From Alphaproteobacteria bacterium (GTDB taxonomy: Bacteria > Pseudomonadota > Alphaproteobacteria > Rhodospirillales > Casp-alpha2): a stretch of DNA of 64,000 nucleotides. The notes under the pieces were generated by a model. It searched no databases. It saw only the letters and a program-made list of their open reading frames with translations, and was not told the DNA's origin. Where the stretch lies: positions 1-64,000 of the forward strand of contig JAJRRU010000009.1 in NCBI GenBank assembly GCA_024279135.1, read 5' to 3'. Positions 36,912-48,359 of the stretch are shown here, in pieces; the first letter of the stretch is position 1; each line of letters starts with the position of its first letter. The translations under genes and the position numbers were made by a program.

Positions 36912-39694
36912 AGTGCTTCTATAACCGGTTTTTGCGAGACCGGGAAGTCCTGCTCGCCGGGTGCGATGACATCGAGCAGGTGCCTGCGAATTTCTTTGAT
37001 GCGTTTGTCACTGGAAATTTTCAGGCCGAAGGCGTCCTTGACGTAGAACACATCGACCACCCGTTCTCCGTAGGTCGAAATATGCGCACTGCCAATTTGC
37101 AGGCGCAGGGCGGTCAGGGCTGAGGTTAATTCGAACAGTAACCCCGCCCGGTCGCGGCCGTTAATCTCTATCACGGTGGCAGTATTACTGGCGGTGTTAT
37201 CGATTAACACCCGGGGCGGGATGCCGAACACACGGGTCCGGCTGGCGATCACCTTACGGCGGGATTTTTCCAGCTCGCGAGCCGGTAATAATTCTCCGTG
37301 CAGGACGCGCTCTATGCGATTGCGCACCTGGGTTATGCGGCGTGGTTCATCGTAAGCCGACCCGGTATTATTCTGAATGTAGAATGTATCCATGGCCATG
37401 CCATCGGAAAAGGTGACGATTTTTGCGTCCACGATAGAGGCTCCGCACAGGGCCATGACCCCGGCTATGGAAACAAATAGACCGTGATGGTCTGGTGCGT
37501 AGATCAGGACTTCCGTAGCATCACGGTCGGCCGCGACCGTAAAGCGAATATCAAACAGGCTGTTGTCCTGCTCGGCCTGCCAGGCAATTTCCGCATGGCG
37601 GGTCAATGTTGCGAGATTAAAAACCGTCCAGTAGTTATCGCGCCCACGGGCCAGAAAATTTTCGAGCCAGGTCTGGTCCCAGTCTGACAGGGCACCGCGC
37701 AAGGCCGCCTTGGTGCCTTCCATACGGTGCTTGCGATCTTCTTCCGGCAGGGTTCCGAGCAGGACTTCCTGAGCATTATAATAAAGCTCGCGCAACAATT
37801 CGGCTTTCCAGGCGTTCCACACGTTTGGTCCAACGGCACGAATATCGGCGACCGTCAGCACCAAAAGCAGGCGCAGCCGTTCGGGAGACTGCACGACTTT
37901 GACAAAATCAGAAACGGTTTGCGGATCGCTGAGATCTCTTTTAAACGCCAGATGGCTCATTAACAGGTGTTGTTCGACCAGCCATGAAACCGTCTCGGTC
38001 TCCCATTCGTTCATGCCCAGGCGGGGGCATAACTGGCGGGCAATTTCAGCCCCCAGTACGGAATGGTCCCCTTTGCGCCCCTTTGCGATGTCATGCAGTA
38101 AAACAGCCAGATAAAGCACCCGGCGTGACTGGACCTCGGCAATCACCCTGGAGGATACAGGATGATCTTCTACCAATTCCCCCTTGTCGATACGGTGCAG
38201 GATGGCGAGGGCCCGGATGGTATGCTCATCGACTGTGTAGACATGATACATATCGTATTGCATCTGGGCCTTGACCCGACCGAAATCAGGAATGAAACGT
38301 CCGAATACGCCGGATTCGTTCATCACCATAAGGACTTTTTCAGGGTTGCGATTTGATACCAGAATATCCATGAAACACGCATTGGCCTTTTCGTCATGGC
38401 GCAAGTCAACGTTGATCAGGGATAAATTCTGGCGCACCCAGTGCAGGGTTCTCGGGTGGATATCCACGTTGTGTTCCAGTGACGCCTGAAACAACTGGAT
38501 TAAAAGCAGCGGGTTTTTTTTAAAATCTCTGGCCCGCTCCACGCTCAACCGGCCATATGTCAATTTGAAACCGGCGATACCCTGACGCCCGAAAGGCAGT
38601 CTGGGGAAATGAAAGAACCGTTGTTTTTTCTTGTGTTGCTCTTCCAGAACGGCGCACAGGATCCGGGTCAGATCCCCCACATCCTTGGCGATCAGAAAAT
38701 AGTGTTTCATAAATCGCTCGACCCCACGGGTGCCCGCATGATCGCGATAACCCAGCCGCTGGCCTATTTCCAGTTGCACATCGAAGGTCAGGCGGTCTTC
38801 GACACGACCTGCCATATAGTGCAGGTGACAGCGCACGATCCAGATGAAATTTGCCGCCTTCTCGAAGACTCTGGCATCACTTTTGGTGAACACCTTCAGA
38901 TCGACCAGCTCACCCACATCACCAACCTGATAGAGGTATTTGGCGATCCAGAACAGGGTTTGTAAATCACGCAACCCCCCTTTGCCCAGTTTGACATTTG
39001 GTTCGAGAACGTAGCGTGTATCGCCATGGCGTTCATGGCGGACTTCCCGTTCTTCCAGTTTGGCATCGACGAAGGCCAATTGATCTTTTTTCAAGATATC
39101 GCGTACGTAGCGTTTCCAAAAAGCGGTAAACAGTTTTTTATCGCCACAGACCCGTCGCGATTCCAGCATCGTCGTGCGAATGGTCATATCCTCGCGGGCC
39201 AGACGAATGGCATCATCGATGGAGCGCGTGGCGTGTCCCACCACCAGGCCCAGATCCCACAAAAAATACAGCACAAATTCGATTGCCTGTTTGTTAATGG
39301 GAGATACGTTGTCGCGGACCAGAAACATCAGATCAATGTCTGACCAGGGCGCCATTTCATTGCGGCCGTAGCCGCCGATGGCAAGGATACTGAGCGGGTC
39401 TTGTGATGCTCCTTCAGGGCTCAAACATACGTTGCCCAAGGTGAAATCAACCAGATTGATAATGACTTGATCGATCAGCCATGATTGAACAAGGATCGTA
39501 TCCAGGCCTGACCAGTCGCCGCTTTCAAAATGATCCTGTATGGTCATTCGACCCTGTTTCAGGGCGTCTTTGTAAATGCGCAGGATTTTGGCGTGATCAC
39601 GTCGCTGGAAACCAGCGGGCGATATAATATCCTTGATGCGGGTATTGAGGGCCGTCGCATCAAAAATATTTTTGCGTTTTTTCTTTGAGATCAT
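36908..39694 (-). CDS. glnD: PII uridylyltransferase / uridylyl-removing enzyme GlnD
   Basis: 928 residues. The nucleotidyltransferase domain has GGYGRNEMAPWSDIDLMFL (~107), with the two catalytic Asp. The HD domain has LHDIAKGRKGDHS (~535) for UMP removal. Two C-terminal ACT domains (~730 and ~845: APDHHGLFVSIAGVMALCG and INGRDRAGLLFELTSALT) sense glutamine. It controls PII proteins and thereby nitrogen metabolism. mutS lies ten bases upstream and murJ overlaps downstream. Confidence 0.96.
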   Translation of the reverse strand: MISKKKRKNIFDATALNTRIKDIISPAGFQRRDHAKILRIYKDALKQGRMTIQDHFESGDWSGLDTILVQSWLIDQVIINLVDFTLGNVCLSPEGASQDPLSILAIGGYGRNEMAPWSDIDLMFLVRDNVSPINKQAIEFVLYFLWDLGLVVGHATRSIDDAIRLAREDMTIRTTMLESRRVCGDKKLFTAFWKRYVRDILKKDQLAFVDAKLEEREVRHERHGDTRYVLEPNVKLGKGGLRDLQTLFWIAKYLYQVGDVGELVDLKVFTKSDARVFEKAANFIWIVRCHLHYMAGRVEDRLTFDVQLEIGQRLGYRDHAGTRGVERFMKHYFLIAKDVGDLTRILCAVLEEQHKKKQRFFHFPRLPFGRQGIAGFKLTYGRLSVERARDFKKNPLLLIQLFQASLEHNVDIHPRTLHWVRQNLSLINVDLRHDEKANACFMDILVSNRNPEKVLMVMNESGVFGRFIPDFGRVKAQMQYDMYHVYTVDEHTIRALAILHRIDKGELVEDHPVSSRVIAEVQSRRVLYLAVLLHDIAKGRKGDHSVLGAEIARQLCPRLGMNEWETETVSWLVEQHLLMSHLAFKRDLSDPQTVSDFVKVVQSPERLRLLLVLTVADIRAVGPNVWNAWKAELLRELYYNAQEVLLGTLPEEDRKHRMEGTKAALRGALSDWDQTWLENFLARGRDNYWTVFNLATLTRHAEIAWQAEQDNSLFDIRFTVAADRDATEVLIYAPDHHGLFVSIAGVMALCGASIVDAKIVTFSDGMAMDTFYIQNNTGSAYDEPRRITQVRNRIERVLHGELLPARELEKSRRKVIASRTRVFGIPPRVLIDNTASNTATVIEINGRDRAGLLFELTSALTALRLQIGSAHISTYGERVVDVFYVKDAFGLKISSDKRIKEIRRHLLDVIAPGEQDFPVSQKPVIEAL

Positions 39695-39704
39695 GATCGT
39701 AACT

Positions 39705-42362
39705 TCAGTCCGATAAACGCATGTTCTTCAAACTATACAGGAAGTCATGGGCCTGGCGAGGGCTCATATCATCCACATCGGTTTCATCGATGGCGCGCTC
39801 CACATCACTTGGCCCTGTCGGGGCCTTGGTTGTCTGGATATTTTGTTCCATGGCGGCAAAAAGCGGCAGGTCATCGGCCAGTCTTGTCAAGGTGGTGGCT
39901 TGCTCGCCCTGTTCCAGTTTTTCCAGAATGGTCTGGGCATAGGCAACCACTTCTGGCGGCAGACCCGCCAACCGTGCGACATGGATACCGTATGAGCGGT
40001 CTGCCGTACCGGCGCAGACTTCGTGCAGGAAAATGACATCACCCTGCCATTCGCGAACCCGCATGGAATGACAGCTCAGATCGTCCAGCCGGGAACTCAG
40101 GGTTGTCAGTTCGTGATAGTGGGTGGCGAATAATGCCCGACAGGTATTCTTGCCGTGCAGCTGTTCGACCACGGCCCAGGCGATGGAAAGTCCGTCGAAG
40201 GTCGCCGTGCCGCGCCCGATCTCATCGAGGATCACCAGCGAACGGGGTCCGGCCTGATTAAGGATGGCCGCGGTTTCGACCATCTCGACCATAAAGGTCG
40301 AACGTCCACGCGCCAGATCATCGGCGGCCCCGACCCGTGAGAACAGGCGGTCAATAATGCCTATTCGGGCTTGGTTTGCGGGCACGAAACTGCCCATCTG
40401 GGCGAGAATGGCGATCAGGGCGTTCTGGCGCAAAAACGTGCTTTTGCCCGCCATATTAGGTCCCGTCAGCAACCACAGCCGCGCGCCATCTTGCAGTTGG
40501 CAATCGTTGGCAATAAAACGTTCCGATCCCTGGGCCTCAAGGGCGGCTTCGACCACCGGGTGGCGTCCCCCGGTAATACAGAAATCGCGGTCATCGCTCA
40601 GTACCGGGCGGCAATAGCGGTTATCGACGGCCAGTTCGGCCAGGGCCGATGACACATCGATAGTTGACAAGGCGCGTGCCGCAATCACCAGGGTTTCGCT
40701 TTGGTTAAGAACCTGTTCGCTCAATTGGGTAAACAAGGCATCTTCGATGGCCTGGGCTTTTTCCCCTGCCCGGGCTATCTGGCCTTCCAGATCGCCCAGT
40801 TCGGTGGTGGTAAAGCGTACCGCATTGGCCATGGTCTGACGGTGAATAAACGGGCTGTCTTCAAGTCCGTGCATCTGATCTGCGTGTTTGGCGGTGACCT
40901 CCACATAATATCCCAGCATATTGTTGTGTCGGACCTTCAGTGAGGCCACACCACTGGATTTCTGGTAATTCGCCTGAAGGTTGGCGATTAGCCGCTTGCT
41001 CTCATCGCGCATGGTCCGCAATTTATCCAGTTCCAGGGCATATCCGGGGGCGATAAATCCACCCTCGCGACAATGGACTGGCAGATCATCGTTCAGGGCC
41101 TCGCTCAATAAATCGATGAGCGTTTCATGGGGGTCCAGGTCCTTTGCCACACGGTCAATGCCACCGGGCATTCCCGGCGCGTCGCCGATCAGATTGCCGA
41201 CCCCGGCAATGCGTTCCAGGGTATGACGTACTGAGGCCAGATCCCGTGGGCCGCCCCGACCAATACTGAGCCGTGAAATGGCGCGTTCCATATCGGGTGT
41301 GCCGCGTAAAATTGTGCGGGTCTCGGCGCGCAGCGATTGGCTGTCACAAAAGAACTGCACCATGTCGAGGCGATTTTCGATAGCCGGGCGATCGGTCAGC
41401 GGCGAGGCCAGCCGGGCCTGCAAGGCCCGCGCCCCCGGTCCGGTCATGGTTTTGTCGATAACCCATAACAGGCTACCCTTGCGTTCACCGCCCAGGGTCT
41501 CGCGCAGTTCGAGATTACGCCGGGTGGCGGCGTCTATTTCCATCACCGCGCCGGGTAATAGCTGGCGCGGTGGGGCGATACGCGGTAATTGGCCTTTCTG
41601 TGTCAATTCTATGTAGGCAATCAGCGCACCGGCCGCCGAGACCTCGGCCCGTGAAAAAGTCCCGAAGGCATCGAGGGTTCCCACATTGAACAGTTTTTGC
41701 AAGGCCATGCGGCCGTTTTCGCTATCGAAACGGGCCGCAGGCTCGATGGTCAGGACTGCCCGCCAGTCACCGATAAGATGTTGCAGGTCCTGGCTCACGC
41801 TGAGGTTCTCCGAGATCAGTATCTCGCCCGGATCGAGCCGTGCCAAGACCGCGTCGATCTCGACTTCCCTGACCGGCTGGATATAAAACGAGCCGGTCGA
41901 TACATCGATCCATGACACCGCATAATCGCCCTTGGCGCGTGCGATGCAGACCAGGAAATTGTTGGCCCTGGCATCGAGCAGGGTATCTTCGGTCAAGGTG
42001 CCGGCGGTGATAATGCGGCGCACTTCACGCCTGACAACGGATTTCGGCCCGCGTTTTTTGGCCTGGGCCGGGTCTTCCATCTGTTCGCAAACCGCGACTT
42101 TGAAACCCTTGCGGATGAGCCGTTCCAGATAAACTTCGTGGGCGTGAACCGGCACACCGCACATGGCGATATCCTCGCCCAGGTGCTTGCCGCGTTTGGT
42201 CAGGGTAATGTCCAGGGCTTGCGCCGCGGCAACCGCATCATCGAAAAAAAGTTCGTAAAAATCACCCATGCGATAGAACAGCAGATAATCAGCATGGTCC
42301 TGCTTGATTTTCAGGAATTGCTCCATCATGGGAGTCGGGGCGGCAATCTTGTTCATAGCCAA
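39705..42362 (-). CDS. mutS: DNA mismatch repair protein MutS
   Basis: 885 residues, full length. The N-terminal mismatch-binding domain starts [34 protein letters not shown] (containing the FYE mismatch wedge), and the ATPase has [14 protein letters not shown] (~625) and [18 protein letters not shown]. The helix-turn-helix region ends near [14 protein letters not shown]. It recognises base mismatches and recruits MutL. First gene of the mutS-glnD-murJ run. Confidence 0.97.
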   Translation of the reverse strand: MAMNKIAAPTPMMEQFLKIKQDHADYLLFYRMGDFYELFFDDAVAAAQALDITLTKRGKHLGEDIAMCGVPVHAHEVYLERLIRKGFKVAVCEQMEDPAQAKKRGPKSVVRREVRRIITAGTLTEDTLLDARANNFLVCIARAKGDYAVSWIDVSTGSFYIQPVREVEIDAVLARLDPGEILISENLSVSQDLQHLIGDWRAVLTIEPAARFDSENGRMALQKLFNVGTLDAFGTFSRAEVSAAGALIAYIELTQKGQLPRIAPPRQLLPGAVMEIDAATRRNLELRETLGGERKGSLLWVIDKTMTGPGARALQARLASPLTDRPAIENRLDMVQFFCDSQSLRAETRTILRGTPDMERAISRLSIGRGGPRDLASVRHTLERIAGVGNLIGDAPGMPGGIDRVAKDLDPHETLIDLLSEALNDDLPVHCREGGFIAPGYALELDKLRTMRDESKRLIANLQANYQKSSGVASLKVRHNNMLGYYVEVTAKHADQMHGLEDSPFIHRQTMANAVRFTTTELGDLEGQIARAGEKAQAIEDALFTQLSEQVLNQSETLVIAARALSTIDVSSALAELAVDNRYCRPVLSDDRDFCITGGRHPVVEAALEAQGSERFIANDCQLQDGARLWLLTGPNMAGKSTFLRQNALIAILAQMGSFVPANQARIGIIDRLFSRVGAADDLARGRSTFMVEMVETAAILNQAGPRSLVILDEIGRGTATFDGLSIAWAVVEQLHGKNTCRALFATHYHELTTLSSRLDDLSCHSMRVREWQGDVIFLHEVCAGTADRSYGIHVARLAGLPPEVVAYAQTILEKLEQGEQATTLTRLADDLPLFAAMEQNIQTTKAPTGPSDVERAIDETDVDDMSPRQAHDFLYSLKNMRLSD

Positions 42363-42462
42363 CAGGTATACCAGCCAGCGCTGTGTGGTGAAAGCGCACG
42401 GTGGATGATATGTGTGAATTATTTAGTCGGTCGGCGAAATTTCAATAGGCTATGAGCAACCC

Positions 42463-42858
42463 TCAGGAAGCCGCAGAGGCTTGCGATAAGAAAATGTTCT
42501 TGCGTTCAAAAGAATGACCATTTTCGACCAGAAATTTAAACCCCGCCAATGCTTCTGCTGCCATGCGGTTGACCATGGATCGCATGAATGGTTCCAGTAA
42601 CTTGCCAAACACACCACCCCTGAGGATGATGCGGGATTCGGTTTTAAGCACGGTTTTTCCGTTTTGTGACAACAGAGACCAGGTATTATTGACAGATTTT
42701 ATCAAAGGAGTGCTGAAACTTTCACCACCAAATGACGTGCCGTCGTTCCATGTTGCCCAGTGCTCTGCCGTGGTGATGTTATTCTCGATGTCCGACAATA
42801 CTTTCCATGTTACATCCGTCGATGCTTCTATACTGGCTGACTCAATAATTTTTAACAT
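42463..42858 (-). CDS. SRPBCC (START/Bet v 1-like) family protein
   Basis: 131 residues. The pattern IIESASIEASTDVTWKVLSDIENNITTAEHWATW at the start and a central beta-sheet region ending in a long helix (MRSMVNRMAAEALAGFKFLVENG) match polyketide-cyclase/CoxG-like SRPBCC folds that bind hydrophobic ligands. No catalytic motif is visible. It lies five bases downstream of the AmpG-like permease, so may be co-transcribed with it. Function not known. Confidence 0.65.
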   Translation of the reverse strand: MLKIIESASIEASTDVTWKVLSDIENNITTAEHWATWNDGTSFGGESFSTPLIKSVNNTWSLLSQNGKTVLKTESRIILRGGVFGKLLEPFMRSMVNRMAAEALAGFKFLVENGHSFERKNIFLSQASAAS

Positions 42859-42863
42859 GATGG

Positions 42864-44429
42864 TTATTCCTTGATCTGTTTTATTCCGGGAAGCGTTTCT
42901 CTGCTGTCGCCGTCCGGCGGAACCCGGCGGGCCACCATAACCACCAGCATGGTTACCGGAATGCCCAGCAGGGCAGTGCCTATAAAGAATGCCTCATAGC
43001 CCACACCATCGACCATGCCACCGGAATAACCGGCCAATAGTTTGGGCAATAACAGCATGATGGAGCTGAACAAGGCGTACTGGGTGGCGGTAAAGCTGAT
43101 GCTGGTCAGCGCAGATAAATAAGCCACAAAGGCCGCCACCGCGATCCCGGCACTTAAATTATCAATGGCGATGACCACCGTGAGCATACCGATGCCTGGT
43201 TCCATGGCGGCCAGCACGGCAAACAGGACATTAGAGGCTGCCGACAGGATGGCCCCGGCCAGTAAAATCTTCATGACCCCGTATCGCAAAGCCAGGATAC
43301 CACCGGCAAAACTGCCGACAATGGTCATGGCCAAACCGAAACCTTTTGAGATGCGGCCAATGGTTTGTTTATCAAACCCGATATCCACATAGAACACGTT
43401 TGCAATGGCCCCCATGACAATATCGGAACTGCGGTACAAGGCGATCAGGCACAGGATCAACAGGGCGTTTTTACCATAGCGGGTGAAAAAGTCCCTGAAC
43501 GGGCCGATATAGGCATTACTGACAACAGCCTTGGAGGCCACGTTCATTTCCAGCAGAATACGCCCCACAAAGACCGCTATGCCAACGGCAAAGCCCAGCC
43601 GAACGGTCTCGATCATGGTCCGGGCAAATGGTTTGCCGGTGACCTCGCCCAAAGCGGCCTTGGCGGTGACAACCACATCGCTGGAAACCATAAAACATGC
43701 CACGAAAGCCGCAACACAAATCAGAAAAACCAGGAAAAACCGGGCGTGATCGCTGGTTGATTCCAGATGATCTTCGGCATTGCGTCTGATCTCGGGTTCT
43801 CTGATCATAAAGCTGGTGATGACGCCGACCAGCATGAATGCGGCCATGGCCGAATACGTCCATGCCCAGGCATCATAAACATAGTTTGTTTCCGTCGACC
43901 CCATCAGGGTGGCTATTTCAAACGCACCGGCACCGGCGACCACCATGGCAACGCGGTATCCGGCGATATAGGTGGAAGACAGGAAAGCCTGGAAATCAAC
44001 ATCGGCGATTTCGATGCGGTAGGCATCGATGACAATATCCTGGGTGGCCGAGGAAAAACCCAATAATACGGCAAATCCGGCCATGGCGGTAATCGAGTGT
44101 GCCGGATCGGTCCAGGCCATGCCGAGCATGGCAATGATTACCGATATCTGCGAGATCAGCAGCCAGCTACGGCGCTGGCCCATGGCCTGTGTCAACAGTG
44201 GTGCCGGCATGCGGTCTACCAGCGGTGCCCAGACATATTTAAAACCGTAGCCCAGCCCGGCCCAGCTCAACATGGTGATGTCTGCGCGTGCCATACCGGC
44301 TTCTTTTAACCATAGCGACAGGGTGGAAAATACCAGCAAAATAGGCAAGCCGGCTGAAAAACCCAGGGCGAACAGGGTAATGACCCGCCGATCCTTGCAA
44401 TTGTCAATAACGCCACGCCAACTATACAT
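42864..44429 (-). CDS. AmpG-like MFS permease (muropeptide transporter family)
   Basis: About 521 residues from ATG 44429, where the family N-terminus begins; an upstream ATG at 44474 would add 15 residues. Twelve or more hydrophobic segments. AmpG-type blocks: FALGFSAGLPILLVFSTLSLWLKEAGM, SWAGLGYGFKYVWAPLVDRM, GQRRSWLL and SSATQDIVIDAYRIE. AmpG imports anhydromuropeptides for peptidoglycan recycling; a related acetyl-CoA/MFS subgroup is an alternative. Confidence 0.85.
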   Translation of the reverse strand: MYSWRGVIDNCKDRRVITLFALGFSAGLPILLVFSTLSLWLKEAGMARADITMLSWAGLGYGFKYVWAPLVDRMPAPLLTQAMGQRRSWLLISQISVIIAMLGMAWTDPAHSITAMAGFAVLLGFSSATQDIVIDAYRIEIADVDFQAFLSSTYIAGYRVAMVVAGAGAFEIATLMGSTETNYVYDAWAWTYSAMAAFMLVGVITSFMIREPEIRRNAEDHLESTSDHARFFLVFLICVAAFVACFMVSSDVVVTAKAALGEVTGKPFARTMIETVRLGFAVGIAVFVGRILLEMNVASKAVVSNAYIGPFRDFFTRYGKNALLILCLIALYRSSDIVMGAIANVFYVDIGFDKQTIGRISKGFGLAMTIVGSFAGGILALRYGVMKILLAGAILSAASNVLFAVLAAMEPGIGMLTVVIAIDNLSAGIAVAAFVAYLSALTSISFTATQYALFSSIMLLLPKLLAGYSGGMVDGVGYEAFFIGTALLGIPVTMLVVMVARRVPPDGDSRETLPGIKQIKE

Positions 44430-44523
44430 TTTCCGTGCCCCCGAATAAAATTCCAGGCTATTGTTACCCATCAACGGTTAAGGTTGGGTTGATAAGACAT
44501 GGTAATATTATTGTAACAGGGGA

Positions 44524-45291
44524 TCAGGGTGCGGCGTTGTGGTTGGGGGCTATGCGGTAATGATAGGGGTAGGTTTCCCTGAAGCCGATTGCTTCATAGA
44601 GTGCGCGCGCCGGGGCGTTGTCGGCGGTTACCTGAAGATAGGCCCCGGTTGCCCCGTTGGCCTGTGCCCATTGTAACAGGGCGTATGTCAGTGTCCTGCC
44701 CAAACCGCGCCGCCGGGCCTCATTTATGACCACAATATCGAACAACCCCACCAGGTTGTTTTCAATAACGGCCAACCCGTACCCCAGTGTCGTGTCGCCC
44801 TCTACAAGACTGATAAAGGCGGTGGGCAGGGCAATAGAGCCTATCATGCGATCATGGTAGTTGCGCATATGCGGGGCGATGGAGTTGGCGGCGGCAAATC
44901 CGTCACACCAGTCGATGTTCGCGATCGCGTCAATGGTTAAGCCGGATATTGGCTGACCGGGAACTTCAAGGCCATTAATGGCCATTGTCATGACACATGT
45001 TGGATCGAGCAGACTGTAACCCGCCTGTTTAAGGGCCTCATCACAGCCATCGGGAGCCAGCGGTGTAACGCGAAAAATGCTCGGCTGATTATGGCTTTGG
45101 TAAAAGCTTTCGACCGTGCTTCTGGTTTGGACAAAATCGCCCTGAGGGTTCAGCGGATTGGCAGAATTTGCCCGTTTGGTATAGCCGCCCGACTGGCGCA
45201 GAATCCAGCCGTTGTACTCGATACTGTGCAGGGCAGGCCAGGCATTAAACAGGCATTTTTCCAGGGACCGGGTGTTAAAAATCTGATCCAT
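44524..45291 (-). CDS. GNAT-family N-acetyltransferase
   Basis: 255 residues from ATG 45291; the frame is open further upstream only into typA, so the start ten bases after the typA stop is the sensible one. The acetyl-CoA-binding motif A is VVINEARRRGLGRTLTYALLQWA (~185), followed by YLQVTADNAPARALYEAIGFRETYPYHYR. The N-terminal ~120 residues form a degenerate second half, as in double GNAT proteins. Substrate unknown. Probably co-transcribed with typA. Confidence 0.8.
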   Translation of the reverse strand: MDQIFNTRSLEKCLFNAWPALHSIEYNGWILRQSGGYTKRANSANPLNPQGDFVQTRSTVESFYQSHNQPSIFRVTPLAPDGCDEALKQAGYSLLDPTCVMTMAINGLEVPGQPISGLTIDAIANIDWCDGFAAANSIAPHMRNYHDRMIGSIALPTAFISLVEGDTTLGYGLAVIENNLVGLFDIVVINEARRRGLGRTLTYALLQWAQANGATGAYLQVTADNAPARALYEAIGFRETYPYHYRIAPNHNAAP

Positions 45292-45301
45292 GGATGGGAC
45301 G

Positions 45302-47128
45302 TCAGGCCGCCGATGCGGCGCGCGAAGCACGTTTGCGTTCGTGGGGGTCCATATATCGTTTGCGAAGGCGAATGTTTCGCGGCGTGATCTCGACCAGTTC
45401 GTCATCGGCAATATAGGCCAGTGCCTGCTCAAGGCTCATCTTGCGGAACGGTGTCAGGCGAATGTTTTCATCGGTTCCCGAGGCACGGATGTTGGTCAAC
45501 TGTTTGGCTTTCAGCGGGTTCACATCCAGATCACTGGGGCGGCTGTTTTCACCGATAATCATGCCCACATAGGTCTTCACGCCGGCGCCGACAAATAATG
45601 CCCCGCGTTCTTCCAGGTTCCACAAGGCATACGGTACAGTTTTACCCGCCGCATTGGAAATCAGCACGCCGGTACGTCGGCCTTCGATGCTGCCCTTATA
45701 GGGAACATAGCTGTGAAATACCCGGTTCATGACGCCGGTGCCACGGGTTTCGGTCAGGAACTGGCCGTGATATCCGATCAACCCGCGCGACGGGGCCAGG
45801 AATGTAATGCGTACCTTGCCGCCGCCACCGGGACGCATATCGATCATTTCGGCCTTGCGGATGCCCATGCTTTCGACCACGGTTCCTGAATATTCCTCAT
45901 CAACGTCGATAACTGTTTCTTCGATGGGTTCCATACGTTCACCGGTCTCGCTATCGGTTCTATACAACACCCGGGGGCGTGAAATGGTCAGCTCGAAGCC
46001 TTCGCGGCGCATCTGTTCGATCAGAACACCCAGTTGCAGCTCGCCACGACCGGCAACCTCGAAGGCGTCATTTTCGGCAGACTCTGTGATCTTGATCGCC
46101 ACATTACCTTCGGATTCGCGCATCAGACGATCACGAATTACCCGTGACGTTACTTTGGAACCCTCGGTTCCGGCCAGGGGTGAATTGTTGATGGCAAAGG
46201 TCATGGCCAGGGTCGGCGGATCGATGGGCTGGGCCGACAGGGGTTCGGTAATTGACGGGTCACACAGGGTATCGGCAACGGTCGCGGCCGATAATCCGGC
46301 AATGGCGATCAGGTCTCCGGCGTGGGCTTGTTCGACTGGCACCCGGTCCAGGCCTCGGAAAGACAGGAGTTTGGTGATCCGGCCCTGCTCAATGATTTCG
46401 CCGTTACTGTTTAGTGCACGCAACGGCGCATTAAGTTTTACCGTGCCGGTTTCAATCCGTCCGGTCAGCACACGGCCCAGAAATGGATCGGCGTCCAGCA
46501 TGGTTGCCAGCATGGAGAACCCGCCCGATGTATCGGATCTCGGCGCCGGGACATGTTCGATAATAAGGTTAAACAGGTCGTCCATGTGGTCACAAACGGT
46601 GTTCGGTTCATTGGCGGCCCAGCCATTTTTGGCCGAGGCAAAAATTGTTGGAAAGTCCAGTTGCTCATCATCGGCATCAAGAACCGAAAACAGATCGAAG
46701 ACCTCGTCCTGGACTTCATAAGAGCGGGCGTCATTTTTGTCGACTTTGTTGATGACTAAAATTGGCTTCAAGCCAATTTGTAATGCTTTAGAAGTGACGA
46801 ACTTTGTTTGCGGCATGGGGCCTTCGGCGGCATCGACCAACAGCAGTACACCATCGACCATGCTCAGAATGCGTTCGACCTCACCACCAAAATCAGCGTG
46901 GCCCGGTGTATCGACAATATTTATGCGGGTTCCTTTCCAGTCCACCGAGGTGCATTTGGCGAGGATTGTAATGCCGCGCTCGCGCTCCAGATCATTGCTG
47001 TCCATGGCGCGTTCTTCGACCTTCTGGTTCGAGCGGAAGGTACCGCTTAATCGTAAAAGCTGATCGACCAGCGTAGTCTTGCCATGGTCAACATGAGCAA
47101 TGATTGCAATATTACGAAGTTCTGTCAT
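45302..47128 (-). CDS. typA: Ribosome-associated GTPase TypA/BipA
   Basis: 608 residues. GTPase motifs: [15 protein letters not shown] (G1), [17 protein letters not shown] (G3) and NKVDKNDAR (G4), followed by EF-G-like domains and the BipA-specific C-terminus. It binds ribosomes and matters under stress and cold. The C-terminal tail is basic. Upstream is the PfkB kinase gene on the same strand. Confidence 0.96.
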   Translation of the reverse strand: MTELRNIAIIAHVDHGKTTLVDQLLRLSGTFRSNQKVEERAMDSNDLERERGITILAKCTSVDWKGTRINIVDTPGHADFGGEVERILSMVDGVLLLVDAAEGPMPQTKFVTSKALQIGLKPILVINKVDKNDARSYEVQDEVFDLFSVLDADDEQLDFPTIFASAKNGWAANEPNTVCDHMDDLFNLIIEHVPAPRSDTSGGFSMLATMLDADPFLGRVLTGRIETGTVKLNAPLRALNSNGEIIEQGRITKLLSFRGLDRVPVEQAHAGDLIAIAGLSAATVADTLCDPSITEPLSAQPIDPPTLAMTFAINNSPLAGTEGSKVTSRVIRDRLMRESEGNVAIKITESAENDAFEVAGRGELQLGVLIEQMRREGFELTISRPRVLYRTDSETGERMEPIEETVIDVDEEYSGTVVESMGIRKAEMIDMRPGGGGKVRITFLAPSRGLIGYHGQFLTETRGTGVMNRVFHSYVPYKGSIEGRRTGVLISNAAGKTVPYALWNLEERGALFVGAGVKTYVGMIIGENSRPSDLDVNPLKAKQLTNIRASGTDENIRLTPFRKMSLEQALAYIADDELVEITPRNIRLRKRYMDPHERKRASRAASAA

Positions 47129-47172
47129 GGTTCCTAACGACCGGGTCTATGTGGACCGGTATCGTCCTTCAC

Positions 47173-48183
47173 TTAAATTTTAATACGAAGCTTGTTCTCA
47201 ATCAACTTGTCGAGTGGTTCTTCAGGTCGCGCACCCATGTGGCCAATAACCTCTGCGGCAGCGATGCCGCCGATGCGCGCGGCATCAAATAAGTCGAGGT
47301 GGTGGGTGATGCCAAAAAGAAATCCTGCGGCATATGCATCACCGGCACCGGTTGTGTCAACCACTGATGTTAAATCTTCGGCATCGACAACGTGCAATTC
47401 GTCACCGCGAACGATGACCGAACCTTTCTCGCTGCGGGTCAGGGCGGCAATCTCACAATGCCCGCGCACGTATTGCAGAGCCTCGTCAAACTCATCCACA
47501 CGGTACAGCGACTTGATCTCGTCTTCATTGGCAAACAGGATATCGATGTGACCTTCCAGCAATTTAAGGAAATCGTCACGGTGGCGCTCGACACAGAACG
47601 CATCGGATAATGTAAGGGCGACTTTGCCATCGCCGCCGTGGGCGATGGTGGCGGCCTTGATAAAGGCTTCTTTGGCGGCTGGCCGGTCAAATAAATAACC
47701 TTCCAGATAAGTCACCTGCGAAGATATGATCAGATCCGGATCAATATCATCGGGACCCAGTTCAACGCACGCCCCAAGATAGGTCTGCATGGTTCGCTGT
47801 GCATCCGGGGTGACCAGGATCAGGCAACGGGCGGTCGGCGCGCTGTCAGTGGCAGCCGGGGTGCTAAACTCGATACCAAGGTAATGGATAGTATCACGGA
47901 ACCGGTCGCCCAGGGTGTCGTCGCGCACCTTGCCGATAAATGCCCCTTTGCCGCCCAGCGAGGCCAGCGCGGAGATAGTATTGGCCGCCGAGCCACCCGA
48001 CTGTTCGATGAAGTTCGATAAATCGATCATTTCGTAATAGAGACTTTCTGCCGTTTGGTCATCGATTAGCGTCATGGCGCCCTTGGGCACGCCACGCGTT
48101 TTCAGAAATTCATCATCAGCACGGGCCAGAACATCGACAATGGCATTGCCAATCCCGACCACATCATACTGCCAGTCAGCCAT
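47173..48183 (-). CDS. PfkB-family carbohydrate kinase (adenosine kinase type)
   Basis: 336 residues from ATG 48183, with AGGAG six bases upstream; the frame is open further but lacks another site. PfkB signatures: SGGSAANTISALASLGGKGAFIG (~60) and DTTGAGDAYAAGFLFG (~285) with the catalytic Asp. The N-terminal YDVVGIGNAIVDVLARADD matches the alphaproteobacterial adenosine-kinase-like group. It phosphorylates a nucleoside or sugar; adenosine is the best guess from resemblance. Confidence 0.85.
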   Translation of the reverse strand: MADWQYDVVGIGNAIVDVLARADDEFLKTRGVPKGAMTLIDDQTAESLYYEMIDLSNFIEQSGGSAANTISALASLGGKGAFIGKVRDDTLGDRFRDTIHYLGIEFSTPAATDSAPTARCLILVTPDAQRTMQTYLGACVELGPDDIDPDLIISSQVTYLEGYLFDRPAAKEAFIKAATIAHGGDGKVALTLSDAFCVERHRDDFLKLLEGHIDILFANEDEIKSLYRVDEFDEALQYVRGHCEIAALTRSEKGSVIVRGDELHVVDAEDLTSVVDTTGAGDAYAAGFLFGITHHLDLFDAARIGGIAAAEVIGHMGARPEEPLDKLIENKLRIKI

Positions 48184-48359
48184 ATAAATTCTCCTGTGTT
48201 GAAACTGCTGAGTAATTCGGGCGCAGTATAGCCATCTCGGGCGCGGCCTCAAGACACAAGATTATTACCGCCATCAGCAGTATTTTATAGCTTTTTAGCC
48301 TGATCCTCGATAAACAGGGCACCAGAGTTTCCCTGATGATCCCAACGGCGGTTTCAAGA

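Noticed and set aside
45807-46721. 304-residue open frame antisense to typA
   Set aside because: It lies fully inside typA, has no domain, and has the Ser/Arg-rich composition of a reverse-frame shadow.
47135-47160. Inverted repeat between typA and the PfkB gene
   Set aside because: Only a 5-bp stem with no T run; not convincing as a terminator.
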